A program made the translations under genes and the position numbers. A stretch of DNA of 64,000 nucleotides, taken from Ilex aquifolium. Taxonomy: Eukaryota; Streptophyta; Magnoliopsida; Aquifoliales; Aquifoliaceae. How positions within the stretch are numbered: the stretch's first letter is position 1; each line of letters starts with the position of its first letter. The stretch covers positions 28,762,390-28,826,389 of the forward strand of contig OX637406.1 in assembly GCA_951799425.1 (NCBI GenBank). The letters are read 5' to 3'. The notes beneath the pieces were generated by a model that was not told the DNA's origin, searched no databases, and saw only the letters and a program-made list of their open reading frames with translations. Below, piece after piece: positions 1 to 11,579 of this stretch.

Positions 1-1423
1 GTGTTGGGTAGAAAAATGATGTTATTGTGATCTCATGTATTTTCTTGGTTGGTTGGGGAATTGTTACATGATATATTTTGGGGATGTTGGATAGATGCTT
101 GTAAATTGATAAAAATATTGGAATTGTATGCTTGGTTGGGTTGTTTGTGATGCCTTGAGGGTGAGAGGTTCCTTATAAGGATGCTCATGCCAAAAGAGGA
201 CAATATGTGATTTCCCTCAAGAGGTTCCTTATAAGGATGCTTGAGAAACCAAGTCTTGAGGGTTAGAGGTTCCTTATAAGGATGCTCATGCCAAAAGAGG
301 ACAGTATGTGATTTCCCTCAAGAGGTTTCTTATAAGGATGCTTGAGAAACCAAGCCTTGAGGGTGAGAGGTTCCTTATAAGGATGCCCATGCCAAAAGAG
401 GACAGTATGTGATTTCCCTCAAGAGGTTCCTTATAAGGATGCTTGAGAAACCAAGCCTTGAGGGTGAGAGGTTCCTTATAAGGATGCTCATGCCAAAAGA
501 GGACAGTATGTGATTTCCCTCAAGAGGTTCCTTATAAGGATGCTTGAGAAACCAAGCCTTGAGGGTGAGAGGTTCCTTATAAGGATGCTCATGCCAAAAG
601 AGGACAGTATGTGATTTCCCTCAAGAGGTTCCTTATAAGGATGCTTGAGAAACCAAGCCTTGAGGGTGAGAGGTTCCTTATAAGGATGCTCATGCCAAAA
701 GAGGACAGTATGTGATTTCCCTCAAGAGGTTCCTTATAAGGATGCTTGAGAAACCAATCCTTGAGGGTGAGAGGTTCCTTATAAGGATGCTCATGACATG
801 GAGGACAATATTATATAATGTGTAGGAAATGGTTTATCTTTTGAAAATGGATGTTTATTAGAATTGGTTATTATTGTTCATTTCTAGTACTATTGCTACT
901 TAAACTTGAGATCCGTTGTAAAATGTCATGGTTTTACTTTAAAGATTATATATGCTATTTGTGAAATGAGACCGGCCGTTTTAAATGTTTTTCTAAACCT
1001 TGTATGGGTTTGAGAGAATTTTTCTACAGAGCTTCGTGCTCACCCCCTACCGCTAACATTTTTCAGATTACCTGCTTGAGGAGGACGTAAGGGTTGAGGA
1101 GCCCGCTACTTGGGAGACTCCACTTGACGGGAGTGTGGATCCCGAGGTGGACGCATAGAGTGACCTCATTTCCTTTTGTACTAGACTAGGACATTCTTTT
1201 GGAACATTGTGTAGTCTAGTTTCTTTTGTTATTCCGCTTCTAAGTTACGTTTGATCTTTTGAGATGTAAATGTCATAGCTTGGCTTATTCTTTTGGGATG
1301 ATATTGTAAATTCTATGGATGATGAATGGAAAAATTTTCTTATTGATGGAATTATATTAGTGCTCTCATGATATGAATGTTTTAGAATGTAATGCCGTCC
1401 AGGGTGTGTTTTGGGGTGTTACA
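1..1423 (+). mobile_element. Chromovirus LTR, 3' portion, cut by the window edge
   Basis: This is the 3' part of a Tekay/Del-like Ty3/gypsy LTR. Its last 450 bp match the ends of the B2 LTRs (28500-28960 and 33760-34217): the block around the words acagagcttcgtgctcacccc, the tract around tagtctagttt, and the terminal ttttggggtgttaca. It ends at the CA of 1423 and GCTTC follows, which would be the target duplication if the left end were visible. No primer site follows 1423, so this is either a 3' LTR or a solo LTR. The middle carries a tandem array that B2 lacks. I see no gene in it. Confidence 0.85.
152..800 (+). repeat. 101-bp tandem array inside an LTR
   Basis: About 6.5 copies of a 101-bp unit start at 152, 253, 354, 455, 556, 657 and 758, with exactly the same spacing each time. 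Each unit is made of two half-units sharing AGAGGTTCCTTATAAGGATGC. One half starts with CCTTGAGGG and the other with CCCTCAAG, so the halves are partly mirrored. CCTTATAAGG is itself a 10-bp palindrome. Copies differ at only a few bases, so the array expanded or was homogenised recently. Confidence 0.95.
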
Positions 1424-1612
1424 GCTTCACTTGTCTTATCCATTATTACTTTAAATCAACCAAATTACCTACAAAATAAATCAAACAACTAGAATAAGTA
1501 TCAAGCTAGAAAAATTTGAAATCTAACACATTTAACCTCAAATAATACGTAATTAACCAATCATTAATTATAATAAAATAACACTTTTGATGGTTAATTA
1601 GCATCAACCAAC
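1424..1612 (-). mobile_element. Start of an Athila-like LTR, fragment, minus strand
   Basis: Read on the minus strand from about 1612, this matches the start of the A3 LTR at 10093: AATTAACCATCAAAA, then an AT-rich tract, then TTTTTCTAGCTTGAT, then TTTTGTAGGTAAT. A purine-rich gagtatttgagttggt precedes it, as expected for a 3' LTR boundary. The chromovirus LTR at 1-1423 interrupts it. It is old and decayed. Confidence 0.6.
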
Positions 1613-1639
1613 TCAAATACTCAGTATATCATCAATTAG

Positions 1640-2055
1640 GTTTGTGTGAGCTTAAACCCACAGGTATTACTTTGTAGTTGGCAGACCAATCTTTAAAAAT
1701 CCCTGTTGATTTTCTAGTGTTGGACACAAAACCAGTCTTGCATGCTGACACTCAAATTCCTGTCATATTGGGTTGACCTTTTCTTTTTGCTTCTAATGCA
1801 TTAATTAATGGTAGGAATGGGTTGATAAAACTTTCTTTAGGTAATACGACAATTGAATTGAATATTTTTAATGGAATCCATGAAGTGGATTTGATTGACT
1901 CTATTGTGCAAAAATAGTTTAATGCATCAAAATTTTTAGATTCTCTTGGAGCTTTATAAGAGAAAGTTCTAATGATCTTGATATAACACAAAAATATAGG
2001 CATTTGTGGGTTCAATATGAAAATTGTTATGGACTAAATTATAAAAAAAATTAAA
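1640..2055 (+). mobile_element. Athila-like protease-region fragment and AT-rich tail
   Basis: Bases 1670-1890 on the plus strand resemble the protease region of A2 near 55700-55950. Readable peptide words include PVDFLVLDT, IPVILG, NALING and RNGLIKLS. The family enzyme is the retroviral-type aspartic protease that cuts the gag-pol product. The orientation is opposite to the adjoining LTR scrap at 1424-1612, so a rearrangement joins them near 1620. From about 1920 to 2055 I see only AT-rich sequence. The copy is decayed. Confidence 0.6.
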
Positions 2056-2439
2056 TCAAAAATGAATATTTGTGAACAATGTGTATATCATTTGTACATA
2101 CCTTGATAGCATTCTAAAATCCTTCGCATGACATAGCGTTGAAGGATGGAGAGAGAAAGTCGAGAAAATGCTACCACATGATAAAGATAATTTGTTGGTG
2201 AAAGGTGGTAAGGGAACAATTCGGAATTGAATCTGGATTGATTCACTTGACGTATATATGTTGTACATTAGTGGTTGGATTGTATTTTGTTCGATCACAT
2301 TTTGTAATTGGTTAATTTCATGGAGGTCATTGTAAATATCAACATTTTTCATGGTCATGATGTTATCAAGTTTAAGATCCAAAAATATCATTGAAGGGAG
2401 GAGATCAAGATTCAAAGCAACATCATTCAAACTCCGCAT
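2056..2439 (-). CDS. Unrecognised exon-like ORF, 127 aa
   Basis: I do not recognise this product. It is an open minus-strand frame of 127 codons with ordinary amino-acid use (for example SLNDVALNLDLLPSMIFLDL near the start and LHPSTLCHAKDFRMLSR near residues 97-113). No transmembrane segment, signal peptide or known motif is obvious. After the codons for FRMLSR the minus strand reads AAGGTATGTAC, a plausible 5' splice site near 2100; the last 14 codons may therefore be intronic. A plausible acceptor AG lies just upstream of the ATG, near 2440. It does not resemble gag, pol or the Athila extra ORF. It could be a captured gene fragment, a host exon, or chance. Confidence 0.3.
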   Translation of the reverse strand: MRSLNDVALNLDLLPSMIFLDLKLDNIMTMKNVDIYNDLHEINQLQNVIEQNTIQPLMYNIYTSSESIQIQFRIVPLPPFTNKLSLSCGSIFSTFSLHPSTLCHAKDFRMLSRYVQMIYTLFTNIHF

Positions 2440-2619
2440 ACACCTTCATGCTTAGGATAAAGGTAATGACCTAAAAACCTAAGATGAACCCTTAACTATT
2501 TTAACTTAAGATGATTAGGATTAAATGGAATTGAAAGCAATCCATGTATGGCTCCTAGGTGTTTTGAAATGAAAAAGATTTTTTAAACAATTTGGTGTTT
2601 TGAAAACATAATTGAGCCA

Positions 2620-2970
2620 TTAGCGGACCCCTCTTGAGCTACACCCTTTAGCGCTAAAGAGGACAAGTTTTTTTTTGCCTAGTTTTAAGTTTAAAAATCT
2701 AGTAGGAACTGCCCTATGCTCATGATCCTTCGCTAGAGATTTCTCTTTCTGACTTAGAGAAGAATTTGGGAAAAGACCACGGAGGGAGAAAATGGCTCGC
2801 TCTATGAACTCACTTGAGCAGTCTGCTCTCCCAGTTAGGATTGGAACCTTGTTTTCATTCCAGTGCCAGCCGTCCTCCCACCGATTGAGTAGTCGTTCAC
2901 GAATCTGAGTTTTCTTGTTGACCAAGACTACCCCTATTCCGGACCTATAAATGGGGAGAGTCTTTCCCAC
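2620..2970 (-). CDS. Unrecognised ORF, 116 aa, possibly organelle-derived
   Basis: A minus-strand frame of 116 codons begins MGKTLPIYRSGIGVVLVNKK and continues through RERLLNRWEDGWHWNENKV to a basic C-terminus containing LKLGKKKLVLF. It is charged and soluble-looking, with no membrane segment. Composition and codon use differ from the AT-rich surroundings and from the retroelement frames. The style (Arg/Trp-rich, few low-complexity runs) reminds me of plant mitochondrial reading frames, so an organelle DNA insertion is one possibility, but I cannot name a gene. It lies 180 bp from the other unrecognised ORF, on the same strand, between retroelement fragments. Confidence 0.3.
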   Translation of the reverse strand: MGKTLPIYRSGIGVVLVNKKTQIRERLLNRWEDGWHWNENKVPILTGRADCSSEFIERAIFSLRGLFPNSSLSQKEKSLAKDHEHRAVPTRFLNLKLGKKKLVLFSAKGCSSRGVR

Positions 2971-3110
2971 AACTAGTTTAAGCCTCCTATGAGATTTCTA
3001 AGAGAGAAAAACTACTTTCTAACTTGAGAGTTTCCACCACTAACATAGATCCCTAAGATCCAAGGCTACCACTAGAGATTCTACACAATCTCACAAATTA
3101 GAGTTGAAGA
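2971..3110. other. No gene seen
   Basis: Short AT-rich spacer between the unrecognised ORF and the copia-like repeat. I see no motif I can name. Confidence 0.4.
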
Positions 3111-3364
3111 TCTTGATGGTTTGACAAACCTATTGGCGTATGCATACCGGTAATCTTTGGCATGCCCATGATTGCTTGTGGCCTAGACAAACCTTTCAGC
3201 CTAGACAAATCGTGAAGCTATGCAAGGCATTAGGGAAGGAGTTTTGGCAGACAAACATAGCAAAGAAATGTGTATTTAGCCATGGAATTGGTTGAGGTAT
3301 AAAACTCGAGTACTTGTATGTTCACTTTATGAGTAGTAGATTAAGTTTTGGTGAACTCCAAGTG

Positions 3365-5535
3365 TGTAGAGATCTGAAAAGTGAGGATAAATTTTTCAGT
3401 TTTGCCGGTAGGGCACTATTCATGCACCATTTACCGGTAGGGCACTACATATGCATCATTTAGGTGTAGGTCATGTTTAGGAACATAATTTTAGTATTCC
3501 ATAGAAGAGAAACATTCTTAGAATGTTAAAATACACCTACTGTGCGAATTTGAGCCTAAACATAAATAGTTTCAAAAATTAGACAAAAAGGGTATCTCGA
3601 GCGGCCTAGGTGGGACTGGCCAAACCCGACCACTATCAAAAATATATTTTTTTGAAAATTTTCATTTAAAATAATTTTAAGAACTTTGGTTAAAATTAAA
3701 TGTCGATTTGAGGCGTTTCGGGACGAGTTGTAGTGTAACGGGGTCCCGGATTCATCAAGGGCAAAAGGGTCATTTTGCGCCTTTGCCCTCCACTATAAAT
3801 ACAGACCTTTAGTGTAAAAAATAACACATTTTGGTCTGAAGAAGGGCAGTACACGTTTTTGGAAGGAAAAAGGAAGAAAACCCTAGGTTCTTCAAGCTTC
3901 AAGCCACTAAAACTCATTCTTAGACCAAGATTCTTGCAAGACTTCCTTCTAAGAAGTTGTTCCTCTCAACAAGGGCTATATTCTCACCGATCGGTTCGGA
4001 TATAAAGCGAACACAACTCCCTTGGTTTGAGAAAAACCATTTTAGGTACGATATTTTACTAATTTGGGAATAGATTTAAGTTTTCTTGCGTTTCTTTGTG
4101 TTGATTGAATGATTTAGGTATTTACTTGATGTTAGAAAATCATTTAGTTGGTAGTTGTTTTGAAAACTTAGAGTTAACGGTTTAAGTACTTTTGTGTTCT
4201 TTGAGTTTCTTGACAATTTGTTGCTATGAGAAAGGTGTATATTGCATATGTGTTGGATTATGATATTCTAGCTTATATTCATGTAGAAAAACTCTTATGG
4301 TTTGAGAGTTATGATTTATTCCATGAGTTGGTAGTTTGTGTATTTGTATTTTCTTTGAGAAATTGTGAAAGTAATGAACTTGAAACTTGATCATATATTT
4401 AATTTATTGAATTGTGTCTCACATTCGTGTGGATAAAGTGTTGTGAATTGGAAGTTATGCTTTACTTATGAATGAAGCATATTTTAAGTTATATGACATG
4501 TGTTGATGAAATGTTACATAGAATTTACATTGAGAAAAATCATGACATCTTGGCATACATGAATCCTTGGAACATAGTGTGGGTTGAGCACTTGGTGCTA
4601 TGCATTATGAGGGTGTAGATCCTGTGGTGAAAAATCCAAAATTTGGCCAATGACAGTACTCGCGGGCTGACGCGGGTGGACTGTGAAGCGAGACATGGGT
4701 GGCATAGAGTTGCATGGGTGTGTCATACATATTGACATTGCATAGTATTGAGGAATTACGGGGTTGTAGCTTTTAAAATGTACACTTGCACATGCCACGC
4801 CTTAAATTTGTTCTTAGCATTAGTATTTTGTCATACCAGTAGTTGAGCTGACCCATTCGTGAGATATCATATTACAGATGAGGCTCCCGGTACTTGAAAC
4901 TTGAGGAAGTCTTAAAGGAAGGAGAGAAAAGGGACTTGAATGTATATTTGGCCCTTGGGGCATATTTTGTATGTATGGGCATAAGCCTAAATGACTTGTA
5001 TTTCAATTTGGAAAAGTAATGGATTATAGACCATGGGTCATTTTAAAGTGTAAGGGTGTAAACCCAATTGATATTTAGGATGTCTTTATTTTAATGAGTA
5101 TTATATGTGTATATTGTGACAATTAGATGTGTATGTTGAGAACAAGGGATGTATGTTTAATTTACATGGGTTGTGGCCACCGAGTGAGGGTGGGTTGTGA
5201 TATATTTAAACATGTGAAGTATTGTGAATATTAGGTGGGAAAAAGACTTGGAAAACAAAGGAGGTTATGTCGAAATTTTATGAAAAATTAAAAGACTTGT
5301 TAAGTGTGTAAAACACCTTTTAAATAGGTGGGAAGGATGTCAAAAGGGGGGGTTTAGAAACCTTGAAGAAATAGGCTAAAAATGGAAGGGAAGTGGTTTG
5401 AAAAACTTGGGAAAAGAAATGGGAAAACGGGGGAAATGAATGAAAAATCAATTTATCCAACCTAATGATCTTTCATTTACTTTTCTTCTTCCTTTTCACT
5501 CACTCCCCGGGTTTGTGGAAATTCGGGGCGTGACA
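3365..5535 (+). mobile_element. Solo LTR (2171 bp) with TSD AAGTG
   Basis: The element starts TGTAGAGATC and ends GGGGCGTGACA, flanked by AAGTG at 3360-3364 and 5536-5540. The insertion is supported independently: the minus-strand copia-like copy shows the unoccupied site, reading TTTGGTGAGCCCCAAGTGG straight through (about 26735-26757). No primer site, polypurine tract or coding sequence is attached, so it is a solo LTR. A TATA-like CTATAAATA lies near 3792. Size and GGGG-rich end resemble the chromovirus-type LTRs elsewhere in the window. No gene inside; the small minus-strand frames there are incidental. Confidence 0.8.
3404..3462 (+). repeat. 29/30-bp direct repeat near the solo-LTR start
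   Basis: Two adjacent copies of a unit with CCGGTAGGGCACTA, then ATGCA, then CATTTA, at 3404-3433 and 3434-3462. The core contains CCGGTA, recalling the palindrome clusters of the Athila LTRs, but it is not a long palindrome here. Confidence 0.75.
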
Positions 5536-6701
5536 AAGTGGTTCCCCGCAGTTTTGCCCAATGAGGGTTTTTGCGTCAACATGTGTTCATGTTGTTTATT
5601 TATATATACACTTGAAATTGTTTGCACACATGGACACTGTGTTTGTAGAAATCATTGATTGACATCCTTTCATCCATAGTTGCATTTTGGATTTGGATTT
5701 TGGGATCGCCATGAGATTGATTATTCGAGTGAATTAATTCAAAATTAATTAATATCAATCATCATGGATAAGTTGGGTTGTGGTGACTAAAGTGGGTTCT
5801 CATCATTAATTGCTACATTTGATTGAGAAGAGGTAATTGAGATCAAACTAGATTTTAATCAGTAATCAATTGAGCTAAAATTGAAAAACCTATTCACCTC
5901 CCTCTGGTTAGTATTGTGCACTCTACGCGTATAATCGTGAGGGAAGATCCACATAGTTTCTCCCCCTCTTGGAATAACATATTTTATATTTTTATTTTTA
6001 TTTTTTGATTTATAAATTATTTTTGTTGAGTCTTATTTTTAGGTTTTAGAATTGTTACGGCACCAGGTATTCCTAACCCTTTGATCTTTGTTCATAATTT
6101 TTATTGAGCATTTAGGTATCTACTGTACATTGAGGACAATGTTGGATATAGGTTGGGGGTATGGGCATGTTTTATGTTGTAACAATGTTAATTTTTATTT
6201 TTAAAAAAATTTTATTTTGTTGAATAAGTACAATTAAAAAAATTAAAATTTATTAATTGTCTTGAATCATGTTCTTATGACTTGACTAGCATTGGGATAG
6301 GAAATATTTAATTGGGACTTGAATTTGTTTATATTTAAGTCTATTATACAACTTTATTCTATATTTTAGTATCACAATTTGGGTTCTCAATTGAAACTCA
6401 AAATGTTAGTGCATGCTTGACTATGCTAGTGTTAGAGTTTGAAAAATAACACTTTTTTCTTTGAAACTTGATACACATAGTGGAAATGATTTATGTATGA
6501 CCTTTGTGATATTTTGAGCTAACCTTTCTTGGAATGATATTGATATTTACTCAAATAAGGATTACTTTATTTAGCAAATTCTATTCAATAATATCACTAT
6601 TTTTATTTTGGTCAATACTAATGTTGCGAACAATTGTTATATTTCTGAATTGTTTTCACTTGAACTGTATTTGCCAATAGCTCTTAAGATATGATTCTAA
6701 G

Positions 6702-7149
6702 TGTAAAACCCGAAAAATTTAATAACTTGATTGAAGCGTAATATGGTAATTAAAGTTTTTTTAAGCAAGGTTAAAAATCTAAAATTTATATGACCCGCAT
6801 AATGAATTAGACCTCACCATTGGATTCGTCTTGTGAAAACGAGCTGGGCGTACAAATTTTATTAAATTCTGAGACAGTTAGAATTTTCACATATTACGGG
6901 GCGAAATACATGATCAAGCAATATGCAATTAAAAATCTAGCAACTAAGCTTTTATTCACGAGACCCACAATATAATTATATAGCTACACAAATAATCTTA
7001 TCCAAACTTGACACTTGTCAAATTGTGATTGGCTCTCTAAAATTTACAACCAATTAAAAGATGACATGTGGCAAGCTCTATACCATGTATATAAAGGGAC
7101 TTAAAAATGGAAGATCAAATCTTCCATTCCACTTCTCCTTGCAAATTTC

Positions 7150-7184
<35 letters not shown>

Positions 7185-8846
7185 AAAAACTCTTCCACTT
7201 ACCCTCCTTTTACAAATATCTGTCAATCCAACCGTTAGATCTTGATTGAGCAAGAATTAAAGTCGCTCTACTTGATGAAGGCTATCTATTAACAACAAGA
7301 TCAACTATTTTCCACCGGTTTTGTGACTAGAGCTTGTAGAATGCTTGGTTGGGATTTTCAAGGGACTTTACTAAATTCCAATTTAGTGGGTGTATTTGAT
7401 ATGGTTATAATTTAAATTTATGTTAATTGTGAAATTAGCATATGGCTAGTATAGCTAGTGGTATGCACTTGTTGATTTAATGAACATGTTGTGATCTTAA
7501 TAATCATATTATTGAGTACATGAATTTATCGTTATGTGGATTATGATAAGCATACTAGGTGTATAAATTCTATGTACTTTATATGTTTGATGAAATGTCA
7601 CAATGTGGACAAGTATGCCATGTGGGTTAATTGGTGCATATCACATGTTTAATGAAATGCTAGAATGAGAAATATATGTTTTCTTGTTATATTTAAGATT
7701 GTAAGTCCATTTAAATTGCATTTGGGCATACATGGCATTTGCACAGGTTTAACACAACATCCATGATGCATTGGCATGGTAGTGTGTGTTTGTGTGTGGG
7801 TTGATCACTTACCACATCGGTGAGTGGATGAGGCTTGGGAATTGGACTAAGGTCCGATTAACTCTCATGAGAATATACATGATAATGTGTCGGAGTATAG
7901 CAAGAAGGGCTAGATTCTTCCCTTGGGTGCAAGACCCAGTTTTATCAGTTATACACTATCCGGTAGTGTAACGAGTCCATAAAAGTGTGACAACGTACGC
8001 GGAGCCAGAGTGGGATATCCTCAAAATTCGTGTTGATTTGGTAGGACATTGGTGGAAATCAATAAATTACCTACCCCATAAAGACAATATAATAAATGGA
8101 AGGTCATTAAGTTTATCTCAATGGTGTGGGCATGGAGTGCCATGTGCATAAGCATGACATCACATGTTTCCTGGGAGACCAGGTTGGGTTCGGAGTTCGG
8201 CCATGCGTGCATGAAACATTGCCTCATGTCATGGCATGGTTAGTAGCATTTATTTATGTTACATGTTGCATATATGAACACTCAATGTTTGTAAATTGTA
8301 TCACCCATCATGTGCATCATTGGGTTGGGAGGCATACTCCATAGGAGATACCCTACTGAGCATTGACTCACCTCGTCGTGGGAAAACATTTTAGGTAAAG
8401 TGCATGCTTCCACAGATGGCCTGCACTTGGGCCCAACTTGATGATAGTGCCAGAGTCCGAGATCCTATTTTGATGTAATAGATACCTTTTAGTCCCAATT
8501 GTAATTACTTAGATAGCCTTGTATTTTTGAATTATACAACACATGTTTATTCTTTCGTAAAGGCATGTAATTTGGGGCATTTGTATCTATTCTTTTGAAA
8601 AATGAATGATTTGTACATTTGGTGTTGTTGGTTGATTTTTAAGGCATGAGAATTATTTAAATGTTTACATTGGACCTTGGAATGTCATTATAATTGCTTT
8701 AAGACAGGTTGTGTTTTGGGTGGAGCTCTCTGTACAAAAGAGACTCTGCCAGAATTCTGTTGGAATTGGTCCACTAGGACCAAGGCCTTAAGTTAATTAA
8801 TAAGGCTTAACGGGTAATGAGGAACCTCGGAATTTGGGGCGCCACA
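6702..8846 (+). mobile_element. Solo LTR (2145 bp), chromovirus-type, TSD CTAAG/CTAGG
   Basis: It starts TGTAAAACCCGAAAAATTT and ends TTTGGGGCGCCACA. Flanks are CTAAG (6697-6701) and CTAGG (8847-8851), a 4/5 match. It shares several blocks with the minus-strand solo LTR at 22626-25457, including GATACCCTA followed by TGAGC...GACTCAC and the end block with GAGACTCTGCC. A TATA-like TATATAAAGGG lies near 7088, followed by the AG microsatellite. No internal sequence is attached. The decayed duplication and divergence from its relative suggest an old insertion. Confidence 0.8.
7153..7180 (+). repeat. (AG)14 microsatellite
   Basis: An uninterrupted run of 14 AG dinucleotides about 65 bp downstream of the TATA-like box of the solo LTR, so probably in the leader of its former transcript. 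Confidence 0.95.
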
Positions 8847-11060
8847 CTAGGTCATTGTTGATCAAAATTGAGCCTTAGCCTTATTCGTTTCTTATAATTA
8901 TTATTAGAAGTCGTGTTTGAGCCTTTTTCAATAAATTTTGTTCTAAAGTCATCTATAATAATCAAGCCAAGAATATGTGTTATATGTCTTTACCATTATC
9001 TCAGAATTGATTTGATGTTATAAAATAAGGGGGTGATGTTGGCTATTAGAAAGGAAAAAGAACGGTGAAAGAGGTGACGTTCCCATGCTTATTCTATTGA
9101 AAGAAAGAGAATATCTGTTTGAATTTACAATTTTGAAAAAAAAAATAAAAAGACATGTGTTAGATGAAAAAAACATAAAAAAAGATGAAAAGTTTGAGGA
9201 AAAAAAAATAGGAAGTGAATTGATGTGGTATATGGAAGTAATAGGAAAAGTGCTTCTGATTGATGAATAACGAAAAACAATAGAAGAATATGGTTGAGGA
9301 AAGTAATGTTCTCTGGAGATATCTTTTGAATTCTTGAATATCTTTTGTTTCAAAACCTTTATCCAAAGCCCCTATTACAACCATAGAAAGACCTATTTGC
9401 TCAAAAGTGTATGTTGGTTAATGCATCACTTGTGTAAGTAGGATATTAGTGATTATTTGCAATTTATGTTATTTATTCCCTTTCATGAGATTATAAGTTC
9501 TTTCATTAAAATAGTAGTTATTTGATATAAGATATATGTGAGTTACTTATTGTTTTTTATTTTCATTAATTCGACTCATAAATGATACACTGAAGTGTGA
9601 ATAATCATTATAATCTAAGTGAATTTATTGTTAAGTGTATATCTTGGTAAGGTTGCATTAAAGCTAATTGTTGATAGTTGAAGAGGTGAGGTACTATTGA
9701 CTGAATTTCTAAACTTACATAGTTATTTCACATCATGCACGAGTTTTGAATGGGAATCCAATATGTGAATATTGTTATATAGCATTCAGTTCTGTGATTT
9801 GGCTTTGTATTGACTTATTTGGATTACAGTTAGTTGTTTGGTTCAAGATATATTTTTATGATGTAGGTGATTAATAAATTGAATGAAGTGCGTAGGCATC
9901 TCCACTGGAAACATTCACAAGGTTGTCCTCGTTCATTACAGGTAACCTAGGGGTTTAAAGACTTGTTGCATATGCTAAATGCAATCGTGAAGTCCTACGA
10001 AATTGAATTTGTGTTTTATTTTATTAGGTTATTTTGTTTTTAGCTTTTAGAATCTATGTATTACTAGGGACTAGTAATATTTAGGTTGGAGGTGTAATTA
10101 ACCATCAAAATTTCTATTTTATTATATATAAGGATGGATTAATTATATATTGTTTGAAATTATATATGTTATATTCTCAGATTTTCTAGCTTGATCCTTG
10201 TTCTGGTTGTTTGTCGCATTTTGTAGGTAATTCAGATGATTTATGATGATAAATCGTGTTCAAGTTGGGCAAACAATAGAGGAAGGGTTCAGTTGGAAAT
10301 AGTAATGATTTGATGAAGAAAAGAAGTTTAGAGGCATTCCGGAGCATAAACACATGTTGGAGAGAATTCAAGAAGAAAATATTTTGACACTATTTCAGTA
10401 TTTTGGTCATAATTTTTTACCTCAATGTCTAATTGATGTGATTCTTGTGGTATTAGAAGGAAGACTTCAAGACCGACAATAGTGTATTTAATGACAATTT
10501 CGAGAATCGGCCTCTAACTATATGAAAATCGAGTTCAAAATTTGGATAGATACGTTACCCGCATCTGGACGTACTGGGACGTACCTATGAAGGTTTGTCC
10601 ATTAAGTTTTGACCATTCAGATGCATTGGCACTGTTTGGAAGTGTCTACAAAATTTGGTCCAATAAGTTTCAACTATCGAGACACAATTTAACCATTGGA
10701 ATGCATCGCCTTAAGCTTGATGCACGAGTTATGGATGGGAAATAATCCTTTTTAGCAAGGACTTGTCTCTAAACCAACCCTAGCCTCTCTAGTATAAATA
10801 TAACTGATTAGCACAAAATATTGCATATCTTATGTACATTTGCACCCCTTTTATGCTTGCTTTTGCAATAAAAATGAGAGGAATTGAAATGTTTCGAGCT
10901 TATAATGAGGTTTCAGTGTGTTTGCAGGTAAAAGAGCATAAATGGTGCATGTTAGGCCCTATCATGGTGCTTAAGGTCAATGGAGTTGAGGGGGAGGCTT
11001 GATGAGAGCTTGATGAGAGCTTGGAAGGTGAAAGAACCAAGAATTAAACAAAACAAGTTA

Positions 11061-11160
11061 AAACCTACCGGTAGGTTTGTCATAAAACTACTAGTAGATT
11101 TTGGCTACTGGAGTAAAACCTACCGGTAGGTTTGGCCATCGACCTACCGGTAGGTTTTGC
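11061..11160 (+). repeat. Palindrome cluster, CCTACCGGTAGG type (A0 LTR)
   Basis: Perfect 18-bp palindromes AAACCTACCGGTAGGTTT lie at 11061-11078 and 11116-11133. A 14-bp one (ACCTACCGGTAGGT) is at 11142-11155, with a weaker one near 11086-11098. The cluster begins 256 bp from the LTR start. Confidence 0.95.
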
Positions 11161-11579
11161 TGAAAACGCCAAATTCTGTAACTCAAGCTTTGCCACTTTG
11201 TGGGCCCCACCATTGGTTCTCCCACTCATCCCTGAAACTCCTTACACACAAACATGCCTCCTCAACCCTAGCCTTGGACTTTTGAAGGCTTGAGCATTTA
11301 TGAGGAGGAGAGAGAAGAGGAAGACCCGGGGAGTTACTGGGTAGGCTGTCCTAGCCTGCCCCATGCCATCCAATCAGCCTCCTATGGATAGGAGGCCTGT
11401 CACACGCCTAGGGGGACCTCCATGAACAAATTTTCAAGTTCCATACACCAACATAGAGGTTGTATTGCATTGTAGAGAGAGAAGTTTCAAGGAAGAAGAC
11501 ATAGAGAGAGAAAGCTTAGATTTTTACATTTTCTTCCATCCATTTCACTTGTAATTCCTGTAAGACTTGTGTAAACTTC

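Larger units (their letters stand above)
3110..5935 (+). mobile_element. Copia-like LTR or dispersed repeat, plus copy, split by a solo LTR
   Basis: The parts at about 3110-3364 and 5541-5935 together match, in inverse orientation, the repeat at about 26355-26831 plus 34223-34350. Shared blocks include CGAGTACTTGTA, TTTGGTGA followed by CCAAGTGG, a GTTTTT...GTGTCAAC-type word, CACACATGG and CCTATTCACC near the 3' end. The word order (AAGTGGTT, then GGGTTTTTGCGTCAAC, then CCTATTCACC) resembles the R/U5 end of plant Ty1/copia LTRs, but no coding part is attached, so the superfamily is tentative. The small ORF at 5440-5658 straddles the junction and is not a gene. Confidence 0.5.
5936..10092 (+). 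mobile_element. Athila-like internal region after pol (A3), split by a solo LTR
   Basis: The parts at 5936-6701 and 8847-10092 match, in order, the non-coding stretch after pol in A1 and A2. CATTGAGGACAATG is followed by a G-rich tract (6151-6160); then come a block around 8880-8970 with gagcctt, gatcaagcca-like and Athila-like spacing words; then an A/G-rich tract at 9040-9270; then GGGACTAGTAAT before the 3' LTR. The lysine-rich ORF at 9085-9270 is just the purine tract. No pol or extra ORF is left in this copy. Old and decayed. Confidence 0.6.

Noticed and set aside
152-800. Regular array that could suggest CRISPR or a centromeric satellite
   Set aside because: Units are contiguous at 101 bp with no unique spacers, and the array lies inside a plant LTR; too short to call a satellite.
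2620-2970. Naming a specific mitochondrial gene for this ORF
   Set aside because: The style is suggestive, but I could not match it from memory to any known mitochondrial protein.
9085-9270. Lysine-rich 61-aa ORF
   Set aside because: It is the A/G-rich tract of the Athila-like internal region, with low-complexity codons only.
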